From: Nitrosovibrio sp. Nv6
GTDB lineage: Bacteria; Pseudomonadota; Gammaproteobacteria; Burkholderiales; Nitrosomonadaceae
NCBI RefSeq assembly: GCF_900110495.1
Contig: NZ_FODX01000001.1
Location: 620,001 to 684,000, forward strand
Reading direction: 5' to 3'
Length of the DNA: 64,000 nt
Below are positions 1-9,269 of the stretch, piece after piece (position 1 is the first letter of the stretch; each line of letters starts with the position of its first letter). The notes beneath the pieces were generated by a model. It was not told the DNA's origin, did not search any database, and saw only the letters and a program-made list of their open reading frames with translations. A program made the position numbers and the translations under genes.

Positions 1-487
1 TGGCTACGGTAATTTCGCCCTTGACCAGATCGTTGAATGTCACCTCCCCGTCCAGCGGATTCTTCAGCCGCACCACCGGCTTCACCCCGGCAGGGGGCGT
101 TTGCTTTGAATCGCGCCAGCGCCCGTCATATCGGGGTTTCAGTCCCTCCGCGCGCTGCTGCTCGCGCATCGTATCCAGCTCTTCCTTGCTGGCGTAGCAG
201 TAATATGCCTTATCCGAACGCAGCAACTGTTCTGCAACTTCATGATAGCGAGCCAAACGCTGCATCTGGTAAAACGGCCCTTCGTCGTAATCCAGCCCCA
301 GCCAGGCCATGCCGTCAAGTATTGCCTGAGTGGACTGCACAGTGGAGCGTTCGAGATCGGTATCTTCAATCCGCAGAACGAATTTGCCGCCGTGCCTGCG
401 AGCATAAGCCCAGGAAAACAGCGCGGTGCGCGCACCGCCAATGTGGAGATAACCGGTGGGACTGGGAGCGAAACGGGTGCGGATCAT
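1..487 (-). CDS. gltX: Glutamate--tRNA ligase, N-terminal part (runs off left edge)
   Basis: This is the first ~162 codons of a class I glutamyl-tRNA synthetase, which charges tRNA-Glu with glutamate in the cytoplasm. The protein opens with the family's N-terminus, [18 protein letters not shown], which contains the HIGH-type ATP-binding signature. It is followed by the conserved RIEDTD and DYDEGPF segments. The start is the ATG at 485-487 on the minus strand; an in-frame stop lies only about 17 codons upstream. The C-terminal anticodon-binding part lies beyond the left edge. It is transcribed away from the tRNA gene at 687. Confidence 0.95.
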   Translation of the reverse strand, partial: MIRTRFAPSPTGYLHIGGARTALFSWAYARRHGGKFVLRIEDTDLERSTVQSTQAILDGMAWLGLDYDEGPFYQMQRLARYHEVAEQLLRSDKAYYCYASKEELDTMREQQRAEGLKPRYDGRWRDSKQTPPAGVKPVVRLKNPLDGEVTFNDLVKGEITVA

Positions 488-613
488 GAGATGGGTCGTC
501 GAGGCTAATATCGACTGAACAATTGTAAGAATCCGCTATTTTACGTTAAAGCTAAGTCAGCAGTGCCTTAACATTCCTGTATACATATTCGTAGTCTCAC
601 CCGCAAGGGCGCG

Positions 614-643
614 TTGACCAAAATCTGGGATTTATGCTCTAAT
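614..643 (+). promoter_or_regulatory. Sigma-70 type promoter for tRNA-Val
   Basis: TTGACC at 614-619 and TCTAAT at 638-643 are separated by 18 bases. They lie about 45 bases upstream of the mature tRNA 5' end at 687, which suits a short-leader tRNA transcript. The call rests on consensus match and position only. Confidence 0.5.
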
Positions 644-686
644 TGCGCCTCCTTCAGCTGTTATCCTTTCAGATAACGGCAGCAAC

Positions 687-761
687 GGGCGGTTAACTCA
701 GCGGTAGAGTGCCACCTTCACACGGTGGAAGCCACTGGTTCGATCCCAGTACCGCCCACCA
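687..761 (+). tRNA. tRNA-Val (anticodon CAC)
   Basis: A full cloverleaf can be drawn. The acceptor stem is GGGCGGT paired with ACCGCCC, the D stem ACTC with GAGT, and the anticodon stem CCACC with GGTGG around the loop TTCACAC. The T arm is ACTGG TTCGATC CCAGT. The CCA end is encoded, giving 75 bases including ACCA. The anticodon CAC reads GUG codons. The minus-strand OLD nuclease gene ends only about 30 bases beyond the 3' end; tRNA 3' ends are common integration sites, but I did not find a repeated copy of this 3' end elsewhere in the window. Confidence 0.95.
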
Positions 762-791
762 TTTTAGGTAAAACATATCATTCTGTTACTG

Positions 792-2555
792 TCATTTTTC
801 ATCAAAGCGAACGCCCGGATTAGATTCACGTATAAATCCGATAAGCCTTTCTACCTGATCTTTCAAGTCTAGTAATGTCAAATCTGAGAAAAAATTATTA
901 ACAATAAACTTCGCGATATCGACTTTTGAAGCCATTGATTTTTTTTCACTTTTGGTTAAAATCGACAAACAATTATCATACCGACCGAACTTAGACAGCG
1001 CCTTCGCCGATGGCCTCGTCTTTTTGATTGCTTCTTTTAACTGATCTGGCGCTATATAGTTTTCGATCTCTCTGCCCGCAGTAATCCACGTGTAACCCGG
1101 TCCAGCATCAAACTCTTCTTTGAGACGGTGTTTGGTAGCATTGACCGCGGCCCCAGCTTTGGTGGAGTCGCTGTCTATTACAATTACACTTCTTCTATTT
1201 AGCCGGCGCAGCGAAATGAAGTCTTCGATAATCTCATCGATATCCTCCCCAGAAAGGTGCGATGCCAGCCTACCACCATAAAACATGATGGAATAATGAA
1301 TACCTTCGACGTACACAGTTGAGGAAGTATTAATCCAGTAATTTAAATAGATTCGATCAGAAGGACCTTCAACCCATATGATGCAGTTTGACTGCAACAA
1401 ATCGGACGGATGGTATCCAAGGTCCTCACAAATAGCTGACCTATGTATACTGGATGTAACCCTTTTTACATTGGACTGATTATTCTCTAAACTTATATGG
1501 TATATCTCCGCACCTGGAGTATCCATGAGCGCTGCTGAATGGGTAGTAATAAAATATTGATTACTGGTCACCTCAAATAAATATCGAATAAGTTTTTTTT
1601 GAAGAATAGGATTTAGATGCAGTTCCGGTTCCTCGATGCATATGACGGTGTCAGTAGGAATAGTAGCTGCTGCGGCCAAAATAATCACTTGGTGGATGCC
1701 TGTTCCCAACGATTCAAGAGGCAAAGTTTTTCCATCCATATGTACCAATATAGTATTTCGCTGATGGGGAATTTCAATTTCCGCTGTTTGATTATCTGTA
1801 ATCTTTCGCAGAAACTCGTTAATATGGTTGAATTTCTCACGATCATGTTGATTATGAACATCTGGATTTTGTAATTTTACTAGTCGTTCGATTATGCCTT
1901 CGCCGCCAAAAGTTTCTGAAATAGTTCCTTGCTTACCTACTTGCCTTATCGCTGGAATCATTTCCGATCTGATACTTTTGAAATGTGGTTGCAAAGCATT
2001 AAGAGATTCGGGATACCAATGTTGATCTCTCCCTCCACCAGATTTATCGACCAGTGCTTGCCACAGGAAGCGAATTTCACTATCGCCTAGAAGGTCGAAA
2101 GCACTTTTCCAGTTGAGCTCGACTAACCTTAACGTAAGGTCAAAATCAAACCAAGCAGATGAGGTATTATCAATTTTTGCTTTTTCTTGTAATACCCGAA
2201 GTACATATCCAGCTGCTTGGTTTTTCCAACCCTGATTCTTAATTCTTGGGGCGATTACAGAATAGAATTCACTAAAATTCCCTTGCCCATCTTTTTCTAA
2301 AGATATCGATGTGCCTGCAAGAAATTTGGCGCCTAAAGGAATATGACTATCAATTCGATCGAGATTCAGCGGGGTTTTTTTTGAAAAAGAAGGATATAAA
2401 TAATGCAAGAATCTGAGTATGTTGGACTTGCCGCTATTGTTTCGACCTATAAAAAGATTAACCTTTGAAAATTTTTCAAATCTCTGTATTTGATTTCCAA
2501 AGCTTCTGTAACCCCCTATTGACAAGGATTCAATAAGTACCCCTTCCTGATCCAT
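792..2555 (-). CDS. OLD-family ATP-dependent endonuclease (AAA ATPase plus TOPRIM)
   Basis: This 587-residue protein has the layout of OLD nucleases. The N-terminal ABC/SMC-like ATPase carries a Walker A GRNNSGKS at residues 37-44. A Walker B/signature region (VICIEEPELHLNP) sits near residue 305, followed by an H-loop TTHSAALMD. The C-terminal TOPRIM nuclease domain has IIWVEGPSDR near residue 393 and VIVIDSDST near 458. Such proteins cut DNA and often act in phage defence, either alone or with a helicase as in Gabija (GajA/GajB). No UvrD-like helicase is adjacent here, so a solitary OLD protein is the safer call. The gene is visibly AT-richer than its surroundings. It lies between a tRNA gene and a broken IS element, which suggests an acquired island. 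Its upstream side borders the IS remnant, so any partner gene could have been lost. Confidence 0.88.
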   Translation of the reverse strand: MDQEGVLIESLSIGGYRSFGNQIQRFEKFSKVNLFIGRNNSGKSNILRFLHYLYPSFSKKTPLNLDRIDSHIPLGAKFLAGTSISLEKDGQGNFSEFYSVIAPRIKNQGWKNQAAGYVLRVLQEKAKIDNTSSAWFDFDLTLRLVELNWKSAFDLLGDSEIRFLWQALVDKSGGGRDQHWYPESLNALQPHFKSIRSEMIPAIRQVGKQGTISETFGGEGIIERLVKLQNPDVHNQHDREKFNHINEFLRKITDNQTAEIEIPHQRNTILVHMDGKTLPLESLGTGIHQVIILAAAATIPTDTVICIEEPELHLNPILQKKLIRYLFEVTSNQYFITTHSAALMDTPGAEIYHISLENNQSNVKRVTSSIHRSAICEDLGYHPSDLLQSNCIIWVEGPSDRIYLNYWINTSSTVYVEGIHYSIMFYGGRLASHLSGEDIDEIIEDFISLRRLNRRSVIVIDSDSTKAGAAVNATKHRLKEEFDAGPGYTWITAGREIENYIAPDQLKEAIKKTRPSAKALSKFGRYDNCLSILTKSEKKSMASKVDIAKFIVNNFFSDLTLLDLKDQVERLIGFIRESNPGVRFDEK

Positions 2556-2699
2556 CTATAATTATTCCTATCAATATTTTTTGCATTTGCTGAAGATACG
2601 TAGGACGTCGCACTATTTGGCTCGACCCAACTATTACGGCAGTTCAAATTTTTTCTTCAGAGCTTCTCGAATAGCAGCTAGGAGACTATCGATTCAGCG

Positions 2700-3658
2700 T
2701 ACATAAGCCATCGATGGGCGGTCGTTGTTACAACAAGGCAAAAATCGTTTTTTGCCGCTTGATCACCCGGAACACATGTTCCACCCGTGCCCGGATGGAG
2801 GCATGTTTGCGGTTGCGCTGCTTCTGACTCGCCGAGAGATTCTGACCTGGCTTGCGTTTGTCCTGCACGCACCAGCGTATCCCTAATTGCCGTGATCCCC
2901 GCTTGTATTCCTCACTGGTATAGCCTGCATCGCCAAAGATGACCTCGTCTTGCGCCCGCAGCAGCTTCGGCAGGACGTTGATGTCGGCTTCATTGGCAGC
3001 GGTAATTTCGACACTGTGCACCGCCCCTGAATCCACGTCCGCCCCAATATGGACCTTCATGCCAAAGTACCATTGCTTGCATTTGCGGGTCTGGTGCATC
3101 TCAGGGTCACGGGCCTGCTCCCGATTCTTGGTCGAACTTGGGGCATGAATGAGGGTGGCGTCCACCATGCTGCCTTTCGATACCAGCAGCCCTTGATCCT
3201 TGAGGTGCATATTGATTTTCTCCAGCAGTCCCGCCGTCAACTCGTGCTTCTCCAACAGATGCCGGAAGTTCAGTATCGTGGTCTCGTCCGGAAGCGCATC
3301 GGTGACTCCGCCAAAGCCGGCAAAGCGGCGCATGCTCTCGATCTCATACAGGGCATCTTCCATCTGCCGGTCTGACAGATTGAACCAGTTCTGCATGCAG
3401 TAGATGCGCAACATGCTCTCCAGCCGCATGCAGCAGGCCCCGCCGCCCGCGCTCGGGGTAATAGGGTTCAATGCGCTGCAGCAGTGCTACCCACGGCACT
3501 ACAGCTTCCATCTCGCTCAGGAAAATCTCCTGGCGCGTCTGACGTTTCTTGCGGGCATAATCAAGATCGGCAAAGGTGGTTTGGCGAGGCATGGCGTATA
3601 TAAAAAGTTGTCAGGATGCCGCTATTATCTCAAATCTGGTGATTTGTTCAGCGCTTCC
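2700..3658 (-). mobile_element. IS5-family insertion sequence, defective
   Basis: The element is recognised from its transposase. The right end is probably at 3658, where the plus strand reads TTCAGCGCTTCC just before TTAA; this gives a terminal sequence of GGAAGCGCTGAA on the transposase strand. I found no matching inverted copy near 2680-2720. The transposase C-terminus is also unlike the family, so the left end appears truncated and the boundary at about 2700 is approximate. Confidence 0.7.
2728..3592 (-). pseudogene. IS5-family transposase, frameshifted and 3'-altered
   Basis: The reading frame is split in two. The N-terminal part (3592 down to about 3440) begins MPRQTTFADLDYARKKRQ, the usual opening of IS5-group transposases. 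The main part (about 3460 down to 2728) carries the DDE-type core, including SMVDATLIHAPSSTKN, KVHIGADVDSG, DAGYTSEEYK and RARVEHVFRVIKRQ. The frames join across the GC-rich stretch near 3440-3460 by a one-base shift. Family members continue beyond the KRQ with a conserved tail; here the protein stops after KRQKTIFALL. Together these suggest an inactive copy. Some IS elements use programmed frameshifting, but I see no obvious slippery run at the junction. Confidence 0.75.
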
Positions 3659-3866
3659 TTAATATTCTGGCCATGCCGCCATATCCTCTGACAGACCTTC
3701 CTCAGCAAGCGCCCGCTCAAAGCTCGGATCAGGTTCATGGGTCAGGGCCTATCCATGAAGTCTAAAAAGCTCCAGTCCTTGCTGGCCCCTTCGCTGGCTA
3801 AAGCCCGGTAGTCGTGCATGAGTCCCTCGAGCTCGAGCAACTGGCAATGCGCTCAATACGTTCATG
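3659..3866 (-). pseudogene. Possible decayed gene remnant beside the IS end
   Basis: Read on the minus strand, this stretch gives two acidic, protein-like segments in different frames. One contains GLMHDYRALASEGAS then KDWSFLDFMDRP and a stop. The next runs HEPDPSFERALAEE then GLSEDMAAWPEY and a stop at 3659-3661. The change of frame and the position flush against the IS right end suggest a small gene broken by insertion or decay. I do not recognise the family. Confidence 0.25.
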
Positions 3867-4083
3867 TTACAAGTAGTTCATGTATGCCCCTCCGTCAGCA
3901 GTTGTTGGTAAACCGACAATGGGTGTTGCAGGAAACGTGACGCAAAGCTTTCAAACAAATTGTTAAATATCCTACACAAAAGGCCGTTAAAGGGGGAACT
4001 GAGGGTACTTGTCATCGTCCTCTCTATCACTCGGCGTCGCTGCGAGGTTTTATTTAGTATCGGGTCGTGGGAGAAAACAAAAT

Positions 4084-4542
4084 ATGCAGGTAACAGTCCT
4101 GATTGCAGCATTTGTTATCGTGATGGCAGCGGGGCCAACGCAGGCGGGATTACTATCCCCCGTGGTCAACTCAGAAACCACGGTAGGGACAACCTTAAAT
4201 ACTGTCATAGACGCGACGACGGAAGTTAACGCCGAGACAAGCGCGGGAACAACTCCGGATAGTAACGAGGAGGTTACATCCGACAGTACAGCCGCCGTTT
4301 GGGTCCCACCCCCAGGTCTGCTCTCGGACGAAACGATTGCGTCGATAAGCGCCGGACTCAGCGCCGACACCGCAATTGCCACGGTAGATATTAATGCGGA
4401 TTTAAATATCGGATCAACCGTAAATCGCGTTTCGGAGCCTGGCACAATCCTTCTTGTCGGCATTGGCCTTGCTGCACTGATCACAACAACCAGGCAAAAG
4501 GCCCGAACGAGACAAGTGACTATCAACAGGGAAAACTTATGA
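4084..4542 (+). CDS. PEP-CTERM sorting domain protein
   Basis: This 152-residue exported protein is chosen to start at the ATG at 4084, because MQVTVLIAAFVIVMAAGPTQA then forms a clean signal peptide. The mature part is Thr/Ser/Ala/Val-rich and low-complexity, without cysteines. The C-terminus has the PEP-CTERM pattern: a SEPGT motif, a short hydrophobic helix (ILLVGIGLAALI) and a basic tail containing RQKAR. Such tails are handled by exosortase/EpsH systems, which usually occur in bacteria making exopolysaccharide. No exosortase gene is in this window. The substrate or binding role of the mature protein cannot be inferred. Confidence 0.8.
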   Translation: MQVTVLIAAFVIVMAAGPTQAGLLSPVVNSETTVGTTLNTVIDATTEVNAETSAGTTPDSNEEVTSDSTAAVWVPPPGLLSDETIASISAGLSADTAIATVDINADLNIGSTVNRVSEPGTILLVGIGLAALITTTRQKARTRQVTINRENL

Positions 4543-4664
4543 AAGTGATAATCCGCGAGACTAAACCTGAAAGATAAAATTCTTCACGCAAGTGGCTCAA
4601 TAGCCTGCTACTGCCGTTTCTGATACTGTTCACTGTGACTCATTGAGCTAATATAGCCGAAAAC

Positions 4665-5579
4665 ATGCAACAGAGAATATCAGTGTTACGACAGCGCCGA
4701 ACGCGCGCTTTCCAATCTTTTCTGCTCCTGCTTACCAGTTTTTTTGCCCTCGCACTGCCGCTCACTTCAGTATTTGCAGAAAATTTCCCCAAGGTGAAGT
4801 TCAAGAGCGGGGACAATGCGGTCAAGGAACTCTCGGTGGATGAACTCCGCCGTCTTGCGCCCGAGGTGTCACTAAAGGTATTTGAGGTCCACGAGAGGCA
4901 AAATGGGGGTTATCGCGTGCTTCCGGCGCGGACGGTATTTGACAAAGTTTTCGGCAAGAATTGGGAACAGGCGCAGGAAGTCGTGTTCACCTCCATCGAC
5001 GGCTATCAACCCAGTGTTCCCGTGAAAAAATTTCTCGCCCACCATGCCTACTTTGCCTTCGCAAACGCGGATGCTACGCCATTTACATTAACGAACAGGC
5101 TTCAGAATAACGAGGTCGTAACCCTCGGGCCGCTTTACCTCGTTTGGGATAATATCGGTTCGCAGGCGCTGCTTGAGGCTGGGGCGTCCGACATGCCGTA
5201 TCAAATCAGGGCCGTCGAACTCCAGTTCAAGGCGCCATTCCCAAACATGATTCCACCACCGCGTGCGGAGCCAGAAGTGCAGCGCGGCTTCAGTCATTTC
5301 CGCCAGCACTGCGCGGCCTGCCATACGATAAATGGCGATGGGGGCGGCAAGGCGCCGGAATTGAATTATCCGGCAAGCGTGGTGGAATACATTGAGCCGG
5401 AGTATCTCAAGCGCTGGATCATGGCGCCCCAAAGTATCCGGTACAACACGACGATGCCGGGGCTTGGGAACGAGATTTCCCGCCGGGAAAAGGTTACAGA
5501 AGAAATTATCGCTTATCTCAAGGCGATGAGTACCATCAAGCGGGCGCCAGAAAGTGTAAAACCTGTAGAGCGCCAATAG
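4665..5579 (+). CDS. Secreted mono-heme c-type cytochrome family protein
   Basis: The 304-residue product has a basic N-terminus and a long hydrophobic signal segment ending near VFAENF. The first ~190 residues form a globular domain of the kind found in oxidoreductase-like periplasmic proteins (KSGDNAVKELSVDELRR, and LGPLYLVWDN). The C-terminal ~90 residues are a class I cytochrome c domain with a single heme site, CAACH. A methionine in NTTMPGLGNE is the likely second axial ligand. It should act in periplasmic electron transfer; its partner is not visible here. There is no strong ribosome-binding site ahead of the chosen ATG, so a start a few codons downstream is possible. Confidence 0.8.
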   Translation: MQQRISVLRQRRTRAFQSFLLLLTSFFALALPLTSVFAENFPKVKFKSGDNAVKELSVDELRRLAPEVSLKVFEVHERQNGGYRVLPARTVFDKVFGKNWEQAQEVVFTSIDGYQPSVPVKKFLAHHAYFAFANADATPFTLTNRLQNNEVVTLGPLYLVWDNIGSQALLEAGASDMPYQIRAVELQFKAPFPNMIPPPRAEPEVQRGFSHFRQHCAACHTINGDGGGKAPELNYPASVVEYIEPEYLKRWIMAPQSIRYNTTMPGLGNEISRREKVTEEIIAYLKAMSTIKRAPESVKPVERQ

Positions 5580-5710
5580 CGTAGCGTTATAGCACCGTAT
5601 CTTTCGCGGTATGGATGATCTTCTGTGCAGCGGATGGAACCCGCCCTACCGCTTGTCCGTCGAGTTGGGCGGCGGGTGGAACCGTCCTACCAGGCTACGG
5701 TCGTATCCTT

Positions 5711-7630
5711 TCACTTGAGCGACAATTTCCGTCGCTGGCAGATTTCGCCTTTGTGGCGGCCGACAAATTCAATAGTTTCCGCATCTGGTCGCGCCAGTTG
5801 CTGTGCTCCATCACTGATACGGCGCACTGCTTCAAATGGACGTCCGTTCACGTACGTTTCCAGTTCCTCCAATCCGCGGGTGGTAACGGTCACGCTACTC
5901 TCGTTAAGCTCCACTATCATCGCGGTGCGCGGGATACCTTTGAGGAGGCTGGCACAAAAAGCGATCAAATCCCGGTTTTCGTGGAGCAGATCGTCAAGAG
6001 TCATCTCGTACGCAATCCCTGGGATACCCAGGTCTTCGATAGGCATTCCGTCGCAAGCCCCGCACCGGATTGCGCGACGTATTGCCATCGTGTAGCCAAC
6101 ATCCGCTGGCAACGCGTCAAGCTCAAAGGATGTGCCTCGCAATGCCTCGCGAAGGTCATAGTGCGTCCAAACATTGGCGCCGCCTGCACCGGTAGCCTCT
6201 CCCACACACACTAGCGTGCCGATCTCGTTATCCACAAAACCCGCGGCAAACAGATCACCCGATGAGTAAGTATTGGGATCCACAACACATACGACAGGTC
6301 CGCTGTATCTCTGGCCAATATCATTGCACCAGGTCGGGTCAGTCAATGGCAATGGTTGCGAATAAGGCTCGCCCGTAGAAATAGCCGCCTCGAGCGAAGG
6401 CAGCCAGGCTTCAAACTCCATCCGGTTGAAGGGACTGGAAGCCATGGCGCGAGTCATGTGCGACGCGAGCAGGCTGAAGCGCGCCGGCGTTATCGTGTTC
6501 GGGGTGAAAAGCTGCAATAGCCGCTCCGCCGCCCATATCAATCCGCCAGGGTTGCCGCGCAAATCGAGGATCAAGCCGTTATCAGGCAACAGCTCCAGCA
6601 GGCGTACCACCTCGGCGATGAAGGCGTCATCGTCATTGACATCGAAACTCCAGATGCGCAGATATCCGAGATTCCCGGATGAGCCATTTTTTACGACTCG
6701 GGCTGCGAGCGCATCCTGAAACCGGGTCTCGATCCACCTTTCGCCGCGCGCAACAGGGGTTCCGCTTCGATCGGCCTGCCATATGTTTCCCGAAAACATA
6801 AGTTTCTTCGTGCGCCGGACGGCTTCCGCCGCCGGATCTGCGGCAATGTACCTTGACGCACGCGAGCCCGGCTGGTGGCTGGTTTGAGCACGATCAGGCT
6901 GGACGACCCGCCAGGGAATGCGTACCTCCCGCAGCGTTCGCCGCAGCGGGATGCGGTACCCGATATCCACCATCATCTCATCCGGTGGCGGCCCGCACTC
7001 CAGGGCGCGGAATGTCAGGGATTCCAGCGCCCTGGCGCGACGCGCATCGGGACGCCCGCCCGTTTCCCGGTCTGCGTGCAAATCGACGGCACGGGCAAAG
7101 GGGATGCTGTTCCAGCTTTCGAGGATTACTCCCGATGTAAATTTAGCGTCGCGTATCAGTTCGGGCGCTGACACTTTCGACACGACAAAGATGGGGTTAT
7201 CGTAAGGGCCATACTGCTCGACCAGGAAAGGCAGCGCTGCAACGGCTCCCTGCTTGGCCCCTGGACCTGAGTAGCGCGTATGCGCATCACGCAAGCCAGA
7301 GACTATCGAAGTAAGCGCCAGGTGAAACTCCCCCTCTGATAACGCAGCCACATGAGCACGCAGCAGTTGCAATGCCTGCACGGGATCAAGCGCGTAGGCA
7401 GCGCGCTTTTGGGGAAGATGGCAGTAAACCCCGCCTATTACGGCAATCAGGGTGTCAATAATTTGCAAACGTTCTCCGCCGTCCAGAAGACGTGCCCTGG
7501 GGATCCGAAAGTCGGGCCTGGCGCCTCTTTTCGCCCTTTGCCCGGACGGCGATTCGCCAAGCAGGAATTCGCTTAGAAGCTGCCCCGTCTGGGCTTGAAG
7601 AAGCGTGACATTCAGGTCTTGATCAATCAT
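5711..7630 (-). CDS. S41-family (tail-specific / C-terminal processing) peptidase-like protein
   Basis: The start is placed at ATG 7628-7630 (MIDQDLNV), giving 639 residues. The frame is open further upstream, but that part overlaps the amidohydrolase gene and looks non-coding. The last ~300 residues resemble the S41 TSPc catalytic domain. They include LILDLRGNPGG (oxyanion-side strand), then VVCVVDPNTYSSGDLF, whose SSGD holds the probable nucleophilic serine, then GEATGAGG. The N-terminal half includes a segment with LTSIVSGLRDAHT, resembling the region before the TSPc core. No signal peptide is obvious, so it may be cytoplasmic. Its ATG overlaps the upstream amidohydrolase stop by 8 bases, indicating translational coupling. 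Confidence 0.8.
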   Translation of the reverse strand: MIDQDLNVTLLQAQTGQLLSEFLLGESPSGQRAKRGARPDFRIPRARLLDGGERLQIIDTLIAVIGGVYCHLPQKRAAYALDPVQALQLLRAHVAALSEGEFHLALTSIVSGLRDAHTRYSGPGAKQGAVAALPFLVEQYGPYDNPIFVVSKVSAPELIRDAKFTSGVILESWNSIPFARAVDLHADRETGGRPDARRARALESLTFRALECGPPPDEMMVDIGYRIPLRRTLREVRIPWRVVQPDRAQTSHQPGSRASRYIAADPAAEAVRRTKKLMFSGNIWQADRSGTPVARGERWIETRFQDALAARVVKNGSSGNLGYLRIWSFDVNDDDAFIAEVVRLLELLPDNGLILDLRGNPGGLIWAAERLLQLFTPNTITPARFSLLASHMTRAMASSPFNRMEFEAWLPSLEAAISTGEPYSQPLPLTDPTWCNDIGQRYSGPVVCVVDPNTYSSGDLFAAGFVDNEIGTLVCVGEATGAGGANVWTHYDLREALRGTSFELDALPADVGYTMAIRRAIRCGACDGMPIEDLGIPGIAYEMTLDDLLHENRDLIAFCASLLKGIPRTAMIVELNESSVTVTTRGLEELETYVNGRPFEAVRRISDGAQQLARPDAETIEFVGRHKGEICQRRKLSLK

Positions 7631-9197
7631 AAAAATCGGCCAGTCCTTCGAGCAATCCATCATGAAAGCCGCGGCCGGGAATCGAAGCAAAGAATTCTTT
7701 GTCATGCGCGAGCGGTTGAATTGGCGGGACACTGATCTTCGACAGATCTTTCGGAAGCCCACCGACCGGTACGCGGCCGGTGGGCATATCCAGCGCCAGG
7801 CGCAATGGCGGGGGTTCGCCTGAGCGAATGGCGGCAAAGGCAAGGCGCCGCGCGCTTTCGATTGCTTCCTTTGGGTCGTCACGGACTTCTTCCAGTCGTG
7901 CGAGAATTTCCTTGTAAGACCACGGCTCGCCGTTGCCTTCAAACCTGGTTAGGGCAAGACGGCGCGTTTCACCATTGATGGCAATCATGCTCGTTTGTGT
8001 GACGCCTGCCTGCCGCATAAGCCGCTCAGTTCCGTACTGTGGCCGCCCATCCACCACCACGAGCTGCACGTCCGCTTCGGTGGCGCGAAGAATTGTTTTG
8101 AAGGGATCGGGTCGAGAACCGGCTTTTGCATTAGCAGCAATCACGGCAACATCGCCCAGTGCCCCGGGTTCCAGGCGACCCGCCTGCCGACTCCATGCCT
8201 GGGCCAGTACATCCCCTGGATTGGCGGTAATCATTTTGACCAGATCGAAGGCAGAAAGTCCCCATCCCTTCACCTCGCTGACTAGAGACGCCACCTTCAA
8301 TTCACCCAGCACATTTCGTGTCCCGGATGGCCCCCAGTCCGACCCCACGCAGAGATTAATCTTTCGTGCCACCGCGGCCGGAACATCGGTGGTGGCGCCA
8401 TACAGCCACAGGTTCGAGAATGGGGACCAGACAATCGCACCTGGTTCGCCCCAAGTACCGTATGACGCGGAGTCGATGGCGTTGGTATGGATAGCGACCA
8501 GCCGGCGCTGCAGGCACCCGGCGGTGTGGGCCGCGCGATATTCGCGCTGGACGATTGAACCGGGACTTCCCTCGGCACAATGATAAATAAAGGTAGCTCC
8601 CTGCCGCATGCTGATAGCCCTCTCCCCCAGTTGCTCGGGTTTGAGTGTAAGAGTCGATGCGAGCACCTTGTGACGCCCGATCTCTCCGCCTAGGGTTTCA
8701 TCCTCGATATTTCGTACAAGCCATCCATCTAATGGACGATTGCTTGGGGGCGAGCCCTGAATGCTGGTGGTGCCGCCGATCAGCGCGCGAATCTCGGCGT
8801 AGGCAAGCAGTTCTGCCGGCGCTGCCTCGATAAACGCGTAAGCAGGCCAGGTGACGCTCTCGGGATAGGTGGGCCGCGTGGGCCAGATGTCATGGTGCTG
8901 GAAGGGCACGGTTCGATTGGGCTCAACCCACAGGGGAAGTGTGGCGTAGGCAAGATGACTGTGCAAGTCGATAAATCCAGGAACGACAAGGTCAGTACCG
9001 GCATCAACCACTGGGGCATTATCGAAGTCAGCAAGGTTCATCTGCGAGCCGGCTATGGACGCTGTGCCTTTTGTTACCGCCGCAATGCGCCCGTCATTGC
9101 CGATCCATACCCTGCCCTGGAAGCTCGCCGTCTCACTCGGCGCAACCTTCTGGTCTCCGCTTATTGGAATAATCCGGCCGGCGATGATCAGGCTCAT
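7623..9197 (-). CDS. Metal-dependent amidohydrolase family protein
   Basis: This 524-residue protein has the amidohydrolase-superfamily plan. A small beta-sandwich at the N-terminus starts MSLIIAGRIIPISG and is followed by the metal-binding strand VPGFIDLHSHL near residue 75. Later come conserved segments such as FIYHCAEGS, LVAIHTNAID, a catalytic-aspartate region CVGSDWGPSG, and the C-terminal sandwich residues PGALGDVAVI. Members hydrolyse C-N bonds in cyclic or linear amides, amidines and related compounds; the substrate here is unknown. It sits 73 bases downstream of the UDG-like gene and overlaps the S41 peptidase start, so the three probably form one minus-strand operon. A C-terminal extension of ~100 residues follows the core. 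Confidence 0.85.
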   Translation of the reverse strand: MSLIIAGRIIPISGDQKVAPSETASFQGRVWIGNDGRIAAVTKGTASIAGSQMNLADFDNAPVVDAGTDLVVPGFIDLHSHLAYATLPLWVEPNRTVPFQHHDIWPTRPTYPESVTWPAYAFIEAAPAELLAYAEIRALIGGTTSIQGSPPSNRPLDGWLVRNIEDETLGGEIGRHKVLASTLTLKPEQLGERAISMRQGATFIYHCAEGSPGSIVQREYRAAHTAGCLQRRLVAIHTNAIDSASYGTWGEPGAIVWSPFSNLWLYGATTDVPAAVARKINLCVGSDWGPSGTRNVLGELKVASLVSEVKGWGLSAFDLVKMITANPGDVLAQAWSRQAGRLEPGALGDVAVIAANAKAGSRPDPFKTILRATEADVQLVVVDGRPQYGTERLMRQAGVTQTSMIAINGETRRLALTRFEGNGEPWSYKEILARLEEVRDDPKEAIESARRLAFAAIRSGEPPPLRLALDMPTGRVPVGGLPKDLSKISVPPIQPLAHDKEFFASIPGRGFHDGLLEGLADFYD

Positions 9198-9269
9198 ATG
9201 TTATAGAGGTATGTAGTCAGCCGTTAGGGGGTTCGCACGCCAATGAAGTGGCACAGGGCGGTGATACCC

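Noticed and set aside
792..2555. Complete Gabija (GajA/GajB) system
   Set aside because: Only the OLD-type protein is present; no UvrD-like helicase lies next to it.
7631..7942. Extension of the S41 peptidase frame upstream to 7942 (743 codons)
   Set aside because: It overlaps the amidohydrolase gene in another frame, has basic low-quality sequence, and the ATG at 7630 sits in a tight stop-start overlap.
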